In this document: positions 1 to 13,421 of the stretch, piece by piece
How positions within the stretch are numbered: the stretch's first letter is position 1
Layout: the number at the start of each line of letters is the position of its first letter
Assembly: GCA_947247005.1 (NCBI GenBank)
Contig: OX365947.1
Span: 33,560,760 to 33,624,759 of the forward strand
Length of the DNA stretch: 64,000 nt
Direction of reading: 5' to 3'
DNA from: Spisula solida
Taxonomy: Eukaryota; Mollusca; Bivalvia; Venerida; Mactridae
Notes under the pieces: generated by a model
The model's database searches: none
Seen by the model: the letters and a program-made list of their open reading frames with translations, nothing else
What the model was told of the DNA's origin: nothing
Made by a program: the position numbers and the translations under genes

Positions 1-1252
1 CAGTTTACACGTTGCCTTTCCCAACCTCTCTAATGTCTTACAAGTTCAACCCTTCACTACATGGATAATGATACATGTTTTGGTATCTCTTCCCCATCTT
101 CATAGAGATGTGTTTCCATGCATTGACCAGGCCCCGATCTCCCAAAAGATCTCGAGTAAAAATCTAGGCTCAAATTGAGATATTGCTGAAATCAAGAGTC
201 TGTATTTTATATACGTCAGAAGTTTGTGATCTTGGCATTATACTGTAATACACTCTGAATAATGTGTCCGTTTTAATGCCAATTATGAGACCAGCCTCCC
301 ATGGATGGAAATTACTTCAAAGATAAATGATGATAGTTATATGAGAGATGAGATTTAATTAGCTCAAATTGAGATCTTTCGGGAAGATCAGTCCAGATTG
401 CCGAATTATTTTCAAATACCCAGAGTTAAGAGCTAACCTGAGAATACTGTAGGGAAATGGATCAATAGCTGAGCAATAACTTAAGTTTTTTCATGGAATT
501 GGGGCCAGGGATCTATGGTGTAATGGGTTGAATGACTTATATAGGAATATATGCTATAAAGGTGTTAAATAACCTTATTTGTAAATTAAGAATATGGGTT
601 GATAAAATGTTGGTAAGATTTGTTCATTTGTTTGTCACCTTCATACAGTCCGAATAAATTAACCTGGTCCTAGAGTTGTATGCATGAATATATTAAAAAT
701 CTCTTGTGAGGGATATATCAATATCTGCAAGAAAGTTGAGCCTTGCCTGAGATTAGTGTTAATAGTACAACTGTGCATATTATTAATCCTCTCTGCTCGA
801 AAAACAAAGGCCGAAATTACAGACAACAAATCAATACATTCGAGGACCAAGTTAATATGTTTGTGCTATACTGTAATCAGTTGTCAGTCTACAGTAAGGC
901 CAGAGTTCTTTGATTTTTCGTTACTCAGACCCTCCTGCCCAATTTTTTTGTCATTTTCATGTCAGGCCATCATTGACTAGTCCATCATCAACAGCATGGT
1001 AGCTTTATTTTGGGAGTTTTATTTTTTTTCCTCCTGCGGACATTTCACTCACCAAAGTCTGAATAACAAAAATTTAAAAAACTCCGGCCTAAGATTATAG
1101 ACTTCAGATTAAGAGAACACTTGTGATTGATGAACACATGGAACATCATCATCTTGTGTGCTATTTATGTGAGAACATAATTCATGTAACTTTCAGTCTG
1201 TTGTAAATACAGCTGTTTCAGAAAACTGTTTCTGTCAGATTGTTGGTATTGA

Positions 1253-1258
1253 AATAAA
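1253..1258 (+). promoter_or_regulatory. Possible polyadenylation signal of a gene left of the window
   Basis: AATAAA followed by a GT-rich tract. Bases 1-1280 contain no supported exon and could be a 3' UTR, but nothing proves this. Confidence 0.15.
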
Positions 1259-1294
1259 GTGTGACAAAATGCTTGATTGATCCTGTATCATTTT

Positions 1295-1640
1295 TTTTTA
1301 TGCCCCAATCAAATATTTGGGAGCATGTTTATTGTCCGTCTTTCTGTGCCTGAAGGCTGTGTTTTATTCGGATCCGACCTGTATAAGCAGAGTTTATTGC
1401 CCTTTGGAATGAAGAAATTCGATTTGTGTCGTCCGCAACCTGAAAAGCAATTGTGCTGCAGTCTTCAAACTTAATGGGAATATTAGTCTAGAAATGTGGT
1501 TGTGCACCTATGTATTTTCATTTGGATCCGACCAGAGTTATTGCCCTTGGAATAATTAAATTTGGCTTGAGTCGTCCATAACTTGAAAAGCAATTGTGCT
1601 ACAGGCATTAAACTTCATATGGCTTAATTTGGCCCTGTGT
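1295..1640 (+). repeat. Dispersed repeat with internal duplication
   Basis: Two related segments follow one another: both have 'GGATCCGACC', then 'AGTTTATTGCCCTTTGGAAT' or a close variant, then 'TTGAAAAGCAATTGTGCT' or a variant. This 'agagttattgccctttg' type of sequence is a common dispersed repeat in bivalve genomes. The open frame across it is not a gene. Confidence 0.5.
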
Positions 1641-3547
1641 ATCGTCACAAAAATAAAAAAATACATGTTTTTGGGCAAACCACATGAATGCCCTAATGAA
1701 CATGATAAGTTTGTGGATGGGATATAGAGAATCTTGCACGAGTGCTCATTACACACAAGTTTTATTTAACCAGAGGACAATATAATATGATATGAGGTTT
1801 CACGGAGTGTCATTGTTTTTGTCGAAGAATTTAATAAAACTTGCATGTAATGAGCACAAATGAAAGTGGAAGCCTGGGATGGAACCAGCAACTACCATTT
1901 CTGAGCGGACACCAGTGTAGCAATATCTTGTCTCGTGACTTTTGGCTACAGTTCCAGGGCGAAATTTGTAAACATAGGAAAACGAAAAATACTGTTAACC
2001 TAGAAATTATTTCGCGTGATTTACTTTCACGGAGTTCGCGAGCGGTAGAATTTAGCAAAATTAAGTCACTGCGAAATGGCTTAAAACATTAAGTTTTTGA
2101 GTCGCGAAAGTAAATTGGTTTACAGTAGCCATAAGTATTTTCCTTCTTCATTGATTTCTATGAAAAATTCGCCACGCTTAGGGGAAACTTATTTGCTTTC
2201 CATGAAATACAAAAAAAATTCAGCAGCTTGACCGTTGTTCCAGCACCCTGTGAAACTTAAATTTTTAACGGTTTCACTGGGTGCAGGACAAAATCACACC
2301 AAAAGTCACATGCTTTTGCTACACTGGACACTAGACCATTGAGTAATGTTTCTTTAATTCATGACAGACTTTAAAATCAATTTAGGAATTTATTCTGTCA
2401 TATGATTATTAAACAATCACTAGAAAGTATACATAAAATATGTGTAAAAATAGAGTGCATTTTTTCATCGTCATTTCTCATTAGTGATATTGATAAACAT
2501 AACAACAACACATGTACAACAACATAGAACACTAAAGCAACAAAATGACAACAAACTTTCGACCAGATTAACTCAACGCTAATCCAAAAACCTCACAGCA
2601 TGGAATGCACCATGAGGTACTCCTTATAGTCTGCCTAATTAGTTTCTTCCAAATGATGAGAAGTAAAATTTGAAAAGTCCACAAATTCAGAGAAGAGTTT
2701 CTTATATTTTCTGATATACATGCTACAGCTATACAGTATTCCTAGTCTAAAAGAAAATAAATATTCCACCAAGACGATAAAGCCCGGGAAATATATAACT
2801 AGAAAAACCATGCTGTTGTCATCTACTTTCATACTTGACTTGTAAGTTCATCTTGAGAATCCAAGCTTGTAGACTGAGTGAGACCAGCTGTAATTAGTCA
2901 GCACAGTCTGTATAAATTGGGCAATCAGGAGACTGCATTTTATTCAGATCATCAACTGTTCCATAACACTTGAGTTTCAGTCAATTTTGTCAACTTGAAT
3001 ACACAGGTTTAGAACATCAAACAGAGATGCATTTTCATGATAGGAAAGCAAGCATGCTACCTTTCCATGTAAAACTTATGATCAAAAAGTAAGGTGACCA
3101 GAGAATATATATGTAAATATCAATTGCTACAGATCGATGCATAATCAGTTACAAGTCATTAACAAGCTTTAAATTTACAAAATTTAGGTGGAGTGCATTC
3201 ATTTAATACAAACTTAAAATAACATCTATCTCTGATTATAACTGGTATACAGATTTTACACGACCTTGTTGTCTAAAACATGTTATCAAAGTTATAGTTT
3301 AAATATTATACAATTATAATAAAAAAGAACAATATCACAGATTAACACAATGCAGGCTAAAAGCATGTTACAGAAACAGTAACCAAGTGCATAAAATGTC
3401 AACATACTTCTATGCATGGAACATTACAAGTTTGTGCAACCTTCAGACTATGGGAATAAAACAGCTGATTTTGATTTTTTAAATCCTGAGACTAAACAAA
3501 AGTTGTCAGCGTATCATTAAAATGATATGTATTCATCAATTAAGTTA
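1641..3547. other. Intergenic, nothing recognised
   Basis: AT-rich sequence with only short frames on either strand. No exon with supported splice sites was found. Confidence 0.4.
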
Positions 3548-3652
3548 TAGTTAGAACATATTAAGTAAATTTTAATGATTAAAAAGGGCGGAGCGAGCTA
3601 AGCGAAGCGAGTCCTTGTTAGTCTTTAAAATTTACTTAATATGTTCTAACTA
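3548..3652. repeat. Foldback hairpin, 27-bp perfect arms
   Basis: Arms 3548-3574 and 3626-3652 are exact reverse complements (beginning TAGTTAGAACATATT). The 51-nt centre carries a G-rich run, GGGCGGAGCGAGC, then AAGCGAAGCGAG. It belongs with the other foldback elements in this window that have CG-rich centres. Confidence 0.8.
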
Positions 3653-4795
3653 ACTTAGAATATAACATTCTGCATTCTGATTGGCCGATAGAAATTAGCT
3701 CCGACGCATGACGTCAAGTCTGTTTAGAGACAAAATTTAATGATTAAATTTTCATTTAACCGCAAAAATGCGGCGTTTTCATTGGCTCATAATGTAGGTT
3801 ATATTCTAAAAATAAGTAACGTCCATATAATTACATTGAATTATTAAGTTGGAAAAGATATTTTATTAAAAAAAGTAAATAATGAATATGTAGCCAGTAC
3901 TTCAGTAGGAAGTGACATAAGAAAAACTAATTACCATGTAATGTACTTGAATTCAAGTAGAATGCATATATAATGTGTAATCAAAATGCATTAACCTATT
4001 GAAACATTTGCAATAAAGAACCAACATTCAAACATTATTAAGAAACATTTTGGCAGTTTAATATCAAATACTGTGAGCAAGTAGGTTAATAAATGTGTGC
4101 CATTTTATTAAAACTAAACATCAGAATAAACTGTCGTTATTGCCATGAGTGACTTATAAGAATGTTAATGGGATACTAGTATTATGCATTTAATGGGTAC
4201 TGTGCAATCACACGCTACAGGAACTTCCTCAGTTGTAGCAAAAGGTCAGTTACCGTGACAACATCAACAAACAACACTCGGCTAATATCGTGCAATTGAA
4301 AATAGGAAAAAAACAGTCTATAGTTTTAAACAGCCTAGCCAAAAAAAAACAATGCCAAGAGAGAAACACCTAGACCAATATAGAAGAGATAAGGTTATCT
4401 GCCTTTGTAACATAAATGCCTGGATCTACTTGCCTGCCAAATGCCATTTTTCATAAAACCTAAAAAAACAAGGCAAAATAGCATGCCATTCAAGGTGTCA
4501 AATTTAAAAGCAAAACACATACGAATATCAGTAGAAACTTGTTATAAAATCTTGTTCATAAAAATATCAAAAGTGTTTTGTATTTATCGTACAGAAAAGG
4601 TTGTGAGATAAATATATATTACAAAATAGAAGATAGTGTGGATTAAAATCCAACAACTATGTTACAATACATGTATATATAGAATAATAATATATGTTAC
4701 AAAAAGTAACTTGTACTGTCCTAGACCCATTATTAAAGCTAAATGCTACAAGTCTATATTGAACAATGAAAAAAGATAAATATTTCATAAATGTT
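3653..4795. other. Intergenic, nothing recognised
   Basis: AT-rich; CFAP126 3' UTR probably begins beyond its right edge. No exon or known repeat could be supported. Confidence 0.35.
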
Positions 4796-4801
4796 TTTAT
4801 T
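4796..4801 (-). promoter_or_regulatory. Candidate polyadenylation signal of CFAP126
   Basis: AATAAA on the minus strand about 180 nt after the CFAP126 stop at 4979. This is a reasonable 3' UTR length; AT-richness makes chance matches common. Confidence 0.4.
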
Positions 4802-4978
4802 AAGTTATCTTTTTCTCTTCAAATTGCATGAATGTTTTAACACATTTCTTGCTCATTTTATTTTTTAACAAACAATTACATCCAACATCTCGCTCATTTC
4901 CACAAGAACCACATTAATGAACCCTTCCCAAATATTAAAACAATTTTCAACCAAAAACAATAAATATAATACACAAGT

Positions 4979-7900
4979 CTAAGCTGCAACTTGTTCTTCC
5001 GCCCTTGGTGACGGCCATTTAAATTCTGGCTTGGCAGGTGTGCCAGGTTGAATTGCAGGTAGCGGAGATTTTTGTGCCACCATTTTTGGACTGGCAGAAT
5101 TTGCACGACTTCTTTGTGAAGCAGGCCTAGGCCAGTCAATATTGGGTGTGCATGGTTTTTCAGTGGGTCTTATACCAGGTGAGGCAGGCACTTGCACTGA
5201 GGACATAGGCTCTGGGTTCATGGCACCTGAACGTCCACCATTTCCACTAGAGAGCTTGATAGCGCCAACAGCATTCTTTGGTGACAAAGTTTTATCTGCA
5301 TCTCTGTCAGCTTTCACTAGAAGTGGTGATGGCATCTAAAATAATAAACAAACTCATCAAACCAATCTACAATCTGTACATCCAATTCCATTCTTATAAC
5401 AGTACTTACAGAAAGTTAAAAGCCATAGTCATCAATGCAAGCTGTAAAAACTAGTGCATGTACAGATCCCCGGAGAATTTAGCAAATTGAGACTGTCCTG
5501 AGTACCTTACAGATAAACATGTTGCCTTAATTACCAGGACCTGTCCCACCTGATGCTGATACAGTCTCAGCCCCCAAAAACCATCAGTCTTGACTGACAA
5601 ATATTGAGTCGGACTGACACAAAATCCTAGACTCCTATTAAAGTAAGAGGAACATTCAGTAATGTAATTTGGACAGCGTGAAACATTTTCCTGGAGGCTT
5701 ATATTATAAATGCAACATTGAATTCTCCCAAAAATTCATGTTAATGATCATCTACACATACCCATGTTTGATTGTAATGGAAGGGATACCCTGTAGGAGT
5801 TCATTAACTGAATCATTGTTAATATTGCAGATCCATTTACCACAATTTGGATTTGTGAATCTGTTTACTATTTCCATAGGTGCTTTGACTATACATGTAC
5901 CTTGCATTGTTTTAATTTTCCTCCAAGGACAATATCTCCATCAGTTTTCAATCTTTCTAATCTCAACACAGCATTCTCAGTTCTAGCAGTGCAATTTGTC
6001 ATACTGTTACCTACAATATAGAATTTGTGAAAATAATATAATAGACCACAGTCATGACAGTCCTTATATTACACCAACATGAGGTTCTCCCTTTCTATAT
6101 TATTCTATAGAGGGAATATAGAGCAAGGGAAGTAACTCATAAAATAATCATGTAAGACCAAATTTGTTGCCTCCCTTTCTGTATTATTCTATAGAGGGAA
6201 TCTAGAGTAGGGAAAGTAACTTACGATAATCACGCGAGACCAAGTTTGTTACGTCCCTTTCTATATTATTCTATAGAGGGAATATAGAGCAAGGGAAGTA
6301 ACTCACAATAATCATGTAAGACCAAATTTGTTGCCTCCCTTTCTGTAGAGGGAATCTAGAGTAGTGAAAGTAACTTACGATAATCACGCGAGACCAAGTT
6401 TGTTACGTCCCTTTCTATATTATTCTATAGAGAGAATTATAATAGAGTAAGAAAAGTAACTCACAATAATCATGCGAGACCGAATTTGTTACCTCCCTTT
6501 CTATATTATTTATAGAGGGAATATATAACAAGGGAAGTAACTCACGATAATCATGTGAACCAAATCTAATGAGTAAAATACACACACTGCCATCAAGCGG
6601 TGCACATGGTTGTACTTGAACACAGTGATACTGTATCTTAAAAACCAATTTACTGTCGCCAATACTAACTTTAAATTTAATTTGTTAACATTTTTGCGTC
6701 TCTATATTCAAACTTCCAATCATTGCATGCCTGCAGACAGATGATGACTGCTACATCATATAAAGACATGTGCTGCATGCAGAGTGTTTACTTTCTAAGG
6801 CAGTTACATGATGCTATTTAAGGACAAGCCTTTTTGAACACATCCTTTCTGTGATACAAAACAGATAAAACAAGTAATTAAGAATTGCAAGCAATACAGA
6901 AGTCCCCTACCGGTTTGAAGCCATTTTCAATGTTTCTGTTGCCATAGCAAATTTTGTCAGAAACCAAATATTTTTGGACGTGCATAATCCCCTTATTGAC
7001 CCCTATCTACATATTAAGTTTCATAAACCTAGCTTGGAAACTGTTTGAGTTATGGCAGGATCAAGATTTGGGCATATTTTCACTCTTTCTGTTGCCATAG
7101 CAACCACAATTTTAGTCGGAATCTAAATATATTTGGACGTGCATTATCCCCTTATTGCCCCCTATCCACATACCAAGTTTCATAAACCTAGCCTGGAAAC
7201 TGTTTGAGTTATGTCAGGATCCAGATTTTTTGACGGACAGACTGACTGACGGACGGAGGGCAAACCTATAGTCAAAAACCGGTAGGGGACTAACAATCAT
7301 TTAGATGTCTTACTTATACTTAGTTTTCTATCTTTTAGTCACAGTATTTAATAATAAAATATAGTCCAATATTTTGTAGTGTCAAAATTTACATACTTAC
7401 ATAGAAGCTGCACATTTTAGACTTTACAGTAATCATCACTGACTTATCTTTAGACTATAGTGAGTGTGCAGATACCATGCACTTGACCAGTCAATAAAAT
7501 TGCACTGTAGCAATGGAGCCTTTTATAATCAAAATACTAATTACCAGGAATTTTCAAAGGCATATCCCATGTTCCAATAAAGGTACCCCATGGCGATTCC
7601 CTGGATCGTTTAACACCTGACAAAAGATGGCCTTTATCATTTGCAACAATCTGTGTAAATCCTGAAAATGTTCTTGGTCTCTGAAATAAAATAACAAACA
7701 GTAAAAATATAGATGTCATTGCTATTTACTAGTCATTTTTAATTTTGACATATCAAAAATGAATTTTTGTAACTCATGATATTTTGCAAACCATTTAATA
7801 CTACGATATCATAAACTTCTAAAAACTGCAACTTGTATGACTGATGTATATATATGAAGAAGTTTAACATTATGAAAACTAACCTAGTCGTGAGCAATCA

Positions 7901-10900
7901 TGCTTAGGCCAAAATGGGTGCATCATATATCCAAAATATCAAACTTGACTCTGTATACGGTAATGCATTATTACACAAAATGAATTAAATGCACCCTAAT
8001 TCAGGGTTCTCACAAATTTTCTAAGGCAAAATTCCCTGACTTTTCCCTGATCATAGAGCAGTTTTCCCTGACTTTTTAGAGCGATCAGGCAACACAGCAT
8101 TTTTTTTTAAAACAATCTCCTCTCAATATGGAAATAAGTTTTGTATAAAACTGAGAAAATTTGGCTAGACAAAATGCCATGTTTTAGATAAATACTCATA
8201 AATTGAAATACCTGAAATTAATTGAATTGTTGAAATAAATAATCAAAATCATAAAAACAATGCAACACTTAATACTTGATGGCATTTGAAGTTTTATTAG
8301 GCACTTAAATTCTTGATTACTTTAAGTGGGAAAGGCTAAATTTCCTTAAACAGCTTAATTTAGGATGTTTATTTTTAAAACACGGATAATGGTCCATAAT
8401 GTTTTTTTATTAATAAATTGAAAAGGGTCAAGTTGAATATTGGCAACACACTAAATATCATAATTAAATAAGCTATTTAAACTCAATTTTCTGACCAAAA
8501 GGAAAATTAAGAATAATATTCAAATGCTGAACTGAAGAGTGTCACTAAATAATACATGTGTATACACTATTTTGTACCCCAGCCTGGTATAGCGGATGAT
8601 ACATGCTTGCCAACCCCTAGTTTAAGTCAAGAAACAAATAAGATAAAAAATACAGAATAAGCAGAGTTTGGTGATATTTGCTGAAAATATTAAAGATCGA
8701 TTAGTAAATCAAGCAACACACCATGCAGTGCAGAAAGAGCCAAACAAAGGCATAATAGTCACATATTCCATACTATGAGTTGGTTATAAAACTAGATAAT
8801 GAATTATTAGTGAATATTTATAAACAATTTATAATGTTGTGGGAAATATGTAGGAATTAATTTAAATAAGGGTTTGAGCTATTTTAAAATTGAGTAGAAA
8901 TATTAAAAGATTAAAGTATAACTGGTTTTGTTCACAACTATAGTCGTAGCAGTTTAACAGATTGGCCTGATAAGGATAAGGACAACCAATCAGATCACAC
9001 CATATTAAACTCTTGGTCAGTAACAGGCGATATGATTGGCTCTCCTTATTCTCCAATTAAATAAGACAAGTATTGAATACCACTCCAGGGCTACTAAATA
9101 ACTGTTCAATCAAATTATCAAATCAAAAAGTTACATTTGTATTTCAAGAAAATGTTCTCTTCTTACAAAAGTTATAATTTGGAACTGAAATAGGAATATC
9201 ATTATACAAACAAAACCAGTTCCAGAAATACATCATACACCAAAACCATGTAATAAATTATGTTAATCATGGAATTATTTCAAATTTGTTAGATGTAAAC
9301 TCACACCATCTGACAAGTTAAATGGTTGAGAAGAACACAAGGTATGATAATTGTGACAAATAAAAGCCTTCACAAAGAAATCCAAACCGACTTACACAAT
9401 CCCTCATGCCTTTATTGACCATCCACTAAATTATAAACAAATTCTGTATAAGGTGAGTCAATAAATAAATTATATCCGACAAGAAAATACATACAGTTTA
9501 CAACAGAACATAAGTATATACTTATGATATGCTTTTTGAATCCATGCGGACCATTTTCTATTCATAATATATACCAGCTTTACTAAGGCCAGCCTTAAAA
9601 TTGTTTGTTTGCATGAGTACCTTTCACATTTTAAATTAAAGTGGTCAAAATGTGATTTCTGAGAAAAAGTTTTCAGAATAATTAATACAATGAAAATCAT
9701 GTGCTTTAAGTAGGATTAATTTTGGAGTACTGCAAACATTTTATTCAAAGAATTACCAAGAAGCCAGTAAATTTTAACAAAATGCTGTCAAAAACTCATG
9801 ATTTAATGTTCAATATTGATTGAACTTTTATACATACATTGTACTTCAAAACTTCATTATTATTTAACAACAAAGTATAATAAAATGCTTTATTATTTGC
9901 TTTCAATGGATTACGGCGATTTTTCAGTGAAAATAACAGTGAAATTACCACTTCGTTATTTTCACTGTTTTAGAAGCTGGTTCCAGTATCGTTCAGAAAA
10001 AGAAACGTAACGTCAACGACGCCTGGCATTAAAATGTACGTTACGTCATCCTGACGTCACAATTGTCACGTCGTGACGTTCCAATTTCAACGTGATTTTT
10101 CCAATTAGGCCAATTACGGTACGCTTTTAAGAGAAATTGAAGCATATAATAAACAGAAAATTTGTTGATTTTTGGTGAAAGATCAATTTTATTTCACTCG
10201 TGATCACATAAAATTATATTTTCTGTGATCACTCGGTGAAATAAAATACGATCTTACACCAAACTCAACAAATATCCTCTATTTAATCATATTTACACAA
10301 TAGCAATTCATTATTCTTCAGATCATTCTTCTACAAAAAGGGAGCTACGTACATTTTTATTATTTAGTAGTTTTAAGTTATACATCTGTACGTTTGCTGT
10401 TTAAACTATAAATTAAAGCCATGGGTCTCTGTGGCTAAAACCAGAGTTGTGAAGAAGAATTAACGAACAGCCTGAACCATTAAATTCCTGATTTAACTCA
10501 ACTAAATAGCAAATGTTTAAATTTTTATTGCACACTGTCTTCATGTACATCATGTAGTGAATAAAATTTATAAATTTATGCAAATTTATCCAATTGACTT
10601 ATTCAATAGTTCAAATGCAAACATTCCAATGTAAAGATAATCATCAATAAAATATTTACACACCTCTCGGTATCCCCTAGGAACCTCCCAGTTTTGAAGA
10701 AGACATGGCTGGAAATTTTTGTCATACTGAAAATATATACATGCATAAATTATTATATAAAATCATAAATAAATTTATAAATGCAGCTTAATAATGATTC
10801 AAGATAATGCAAACAGAACATGACTTATTTACAGATTCCAGAGAATATAGGGAATGGGAAAACAACACATCTAACAACGGGATGGTTTAGAATTAGACTA

Positions 10901-13044
10901 GGTTTTATTTCATATTTTATTATCTAGATTAAATTCATAAGTTGTTATAGTGTTCAATAAGGCTGGAGGAGATCTGCCAACTAGTCTGTATGTGACATAC
11001 TTATGTCGATATGTTAGTCAGCCATCTGGTTGGTTCAGTTGCTAATTTTTAGGGGATGACTTACTGGGGGTTCAAACTGAACATAGAACACACTTTATAT
11101 ATATAGTTTACTATAATGGTGGCAAGGTTGATTGACGGCCCGCTGTGGCTGAGCCCAAATGTCAGTGTAGTGATGTGGGGGTTATTCAACTGTCTGATTA
11201 ACTCAGTCAGTACAATCAGTGCTGTTCTAGTGTTAAGGGGTAGTGGGTTTGAATCTCACATCAGGTGCACTTTGGTTTGTTTTATTAATACCAATGCCGT
11301 TGTAGTGACTATGGAGATTGAGTCATGGCAGAGGTCCGGCTAGCTCAACTGGCAGACTACAGACTACTTATACAGGGCGTTGTGAGTTCAATTCCAACAT
11401 TGACAAATTAATACACTAGCTTTTTCCTTCTTGTAACTTGTTTACTTTCATGCCATGGTGGCAGTGGTAAACGGTCCAAGATGCCTCTAAGCTTGGTGAG
11501 GGCGTGGATAGCTATTGGAATAGGGTCCCACCTATGAAAAAAAAGGGGGAAGGAATGTAGTAACATAGAGATTGACTCACGGCAGGCGCCTGGCTAGCTC
11601 AGTTGGCTATGTATCCCCGTGGTATTGGAAATGGCGCATATAACAGTTTACGTCGTTATTTTGTTATAAATATAAAACGTTCATAATTAAAGTGATTGAC
11701 CAATGATAGGGCAATTCAATGGGAACATGTTGACACTAAATATCAATAGTCAATTCCATCAATGCATGCTGTATGACCATTACAATGAAAGACACGCTCA
11801 GCTTATTATGTCAAGTCCGCGTGATATGAAATGGCGCACATATCCTGTAGGTCCCTAGTTGTAAAAAAATAAAAGGATTCATGATGTTGTTGTTTCCAAT
11901 TTTATTTTATGGCTATATAGTCCATTTTTATATAATAGTTAGCTTACTTTGTATACTTCTTCTTAGATAATAAATCAATAATTAGTATCGAGACAGAATT
12001 GCACTGGTTACTAATTGCCATTATACTTTTTGAGTCACCAAGACAACTTAAAGATGTCCAAACAAGTGTTAAATCATCTATTACTGTCATGTAAGAATCA
12101 TTCATGGCATCTGCATAATCTGATCTGTCACCAACTTGACTTTGGAATGCCGAAAATATCAATGACAGTTAATATTAACAAAATTTTCGAAACATATTTT
12201 TTTCAGATTTTGACTAGTTTTTTCAGTTTTTCTTAATAAGAAAGTTACATCCTTCTGAACACCATTGCCTGTGTTTGACAGTGTGTAGGATATTTTAATC
12301 ATGTTACATGGTGTTAACATGGATGCCAGGGCTCTTTACAAAAAAAATTTGAAGTTAAAATTTCATTTTACAAATTTGTGGGATTACGATATTTGAGGAA
12401 TAAAGTGACATAAGAAAATAACAACAAATATGGGTACAGCATACCTTTCGAGTTCTAAAAGCACCAAATTTTACTTTGAACATTGTTTATTTGCATTACA
12501 GACCAAAACCATACATCCTTCCAAAATTATACTGGAAATGTATGTCATTTTGGGTCTTAAACTCAAGAAAAGACCACTAATCTCAGGTGCGCCATTTCTG
12601 ATACCGCGCCACAACCCATACCACCACGATACATGTAGTTAGTAATACTAGGGATCTAGTCCCATATGTTGGATGCACTTTGTTTACTTTACCGTAAATG
12701 GAGGCAGCAGTGTTCAAATGCCCACTAGCTCATGAGCTTTGATTGAGCCTAAAGTATCTTTTTCAGTGTCATGGTGCCCCCCCCCCCTCCAGGCATGACA
12801 GGTCAGACAAACTAACTGAACTAGCCTGGTGCCTTTTATCAATCCATAATCAGCAATGGACTTGTTGACATCAACACTTTTCTTGGACTTAACTGACACA
12901 TCTGTCATCATCTGAGACTGACATGACCTGATTATTTAGATTAAATTTAGTGATGATGGATCGATGACATTATCAAACTCGCAAACCTCGAAATAGTAAT
13001 AAAACCACGCTACAAACCTGGTTTGCACTGAAATGAAGAGACAT
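4979..13044 (-). CDS. CFAP126: Flattop homologue (cilia- and flagella-associated protein 126)
   Basis: Flattop is a microtubule-associated basal-body and axoneme protein of motile cilia. Four coding exons on the minus strand: 13044-13018 (MSLHFSANQ, like vertebrate M..NYSANQ), 10726-10664 (YDKNFQPCLLQNWEVP, like YEKAF..LQNWS), 7680-7545 (GFTQIVANDKGHLL, then SPWGTFIGTWDMPLKIP, the family core) and 5316-4979 (a Pro/Ser/Lys-rich tail ending AEEQVAA). All junctions are GT..AG and phases 0, 0, 1 agree. The total is 564 nt, 187 aa; human Flattop is about 177 aa. The start is the ATG of MSLHFSANQ because it sits where the family's short first exon ends in ANQ. The strongest-looking acceptor of exon 4 (before 5335) would break the frame; the acceptor CTAG at 5320-5317 keeps it, giving P-V-K-A-D at the join. 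An acceptor slightly further in is also in frame. Introns carry an 82-bp tandem array, a MITE and SINE-like pieces. Family identity is nearly certain; only the exon 4 border is open. Confidence 0.9.
6088..6562 (+). repeat. 82-bp tandem array, about 6 copies, dimeric
   Basis: Units start CTCCCTTTCTATATTATTC and end GGGAAGTAACTCA..ATAATCATG..AGACC. Copies 1 and 3 share one variant (GCAAGGGAAGTAACTC..CATGTAAGACC) and copies 2 and 4 another (TAGGGAAAGTAACTTACG..CACGCGAGACC), so the array grew partly as a ~164-bp dimer. Lies in CFAP126 intron 3. Confidence 0.85.
6901..7291. mobile_element. MITE-like element with 16-bp inverted termini
   Basis: Ends AGTCCCCTACCGGTTT (6901-6916) and AAACCGGTAGGGGACT (7276-7291) are exact reverse complements. 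The 391-bp interior is a ~145-bp direct duplication starting TTTCTGTTGCCATAGCAA (about 6936 and 7086). It has no coding capacity and is a type common in bivalve genomes. Lies in CFAP126 intron 3. Confidence 0.8.
9925..9967. repeat. Short hairpin, 13-bp perfect arms
   Basis: CAGTGAAAATAAC (9925-9937) and GTTATTTTCACTG (9955-9967) are exact reverse complements around a 17-nt loop. Confidence 0.7.
10159..10273. repeat. Foldback hairpin
   Basis: Left arm about 10159-10208 (ATTTGTTGATTTTTGGTG...TTTCACTCGTGATCAC) and right arm about 10225-10273 (GTGATCACTCGGTGAAAT...CACCAAACTCAACAAAT) are imperfect reverse complements. It is followed by 'atcctctattt', also seen after the 57.8-kb hairpin. Lies in CFAP126 intron 2. 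Confidence 0.7.
11110..11600 (+). repeat. SINE-like sequence with tRNA-type A/B boxes
   Basis: Two B-box-like stretches, GGGTTTGAATCTCAC (about 11246) and GAGTTCAATTCCAAC (about 11384), follow A-box-like TGGCTGAGCCC and TAGCTCAACTGG. A third partial head, GGCTAGCTCAGTTGG, begins near 11592. No intact tRNA cloverleaf was found. Lies in CFAP126 intron 1. Confidence 0.45.
12774..12789. repeat. Poly-C tract
   Basis: Run of C interrupted once by T, in CFAP126 intron 1. Confidence 0.6.
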
Positions 13045-13421
13045 TTTGAAAAACTGGGAGGATTAAATTGCACGATGAACTGTCTATTTAAACCAATATC
13101 CAACAACAATGGGATTCTTTCTACTTGCACAACGTTGTCATAATCAACCTCGTTTCTAAGGAAATGCAAGACTGGTTCCAAGCGTTTACAGGATTTTCTG
13201 CGGCCAATAAAAAACATGCGAATAACTATTGAATATCGTTGTCGTCTGCCACTAGAAAAATTCACGCTACTTTAGCATGTTTAGTATAGTTCTATTTAGA
13301 ATTTAAATTATGTTTTGACACTAATAACAAACATAAAATGACATTAGCACTTGTGTTTTCATTAAAAATAAACAAATACAAAATTTCAATTAGCTTTCGA
13401 ACAGCCCAAATACTTCAAAAA

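Noticed and set aside
4979..5335. 118-codon frame starting with ATG at 5335 as a stand-alone gene
   Set aside because: It is the last exon of CFAP126; the ATG follows a splice acceptor and is not a start.
12936..13265. 109-codon minus frame overlapping the first CFAP126 exon
   Set aside because: Overlaps MSLHFSANQ in a different frame; no family resemblance. More likely CFAP126 5' UTR and intron sequence.
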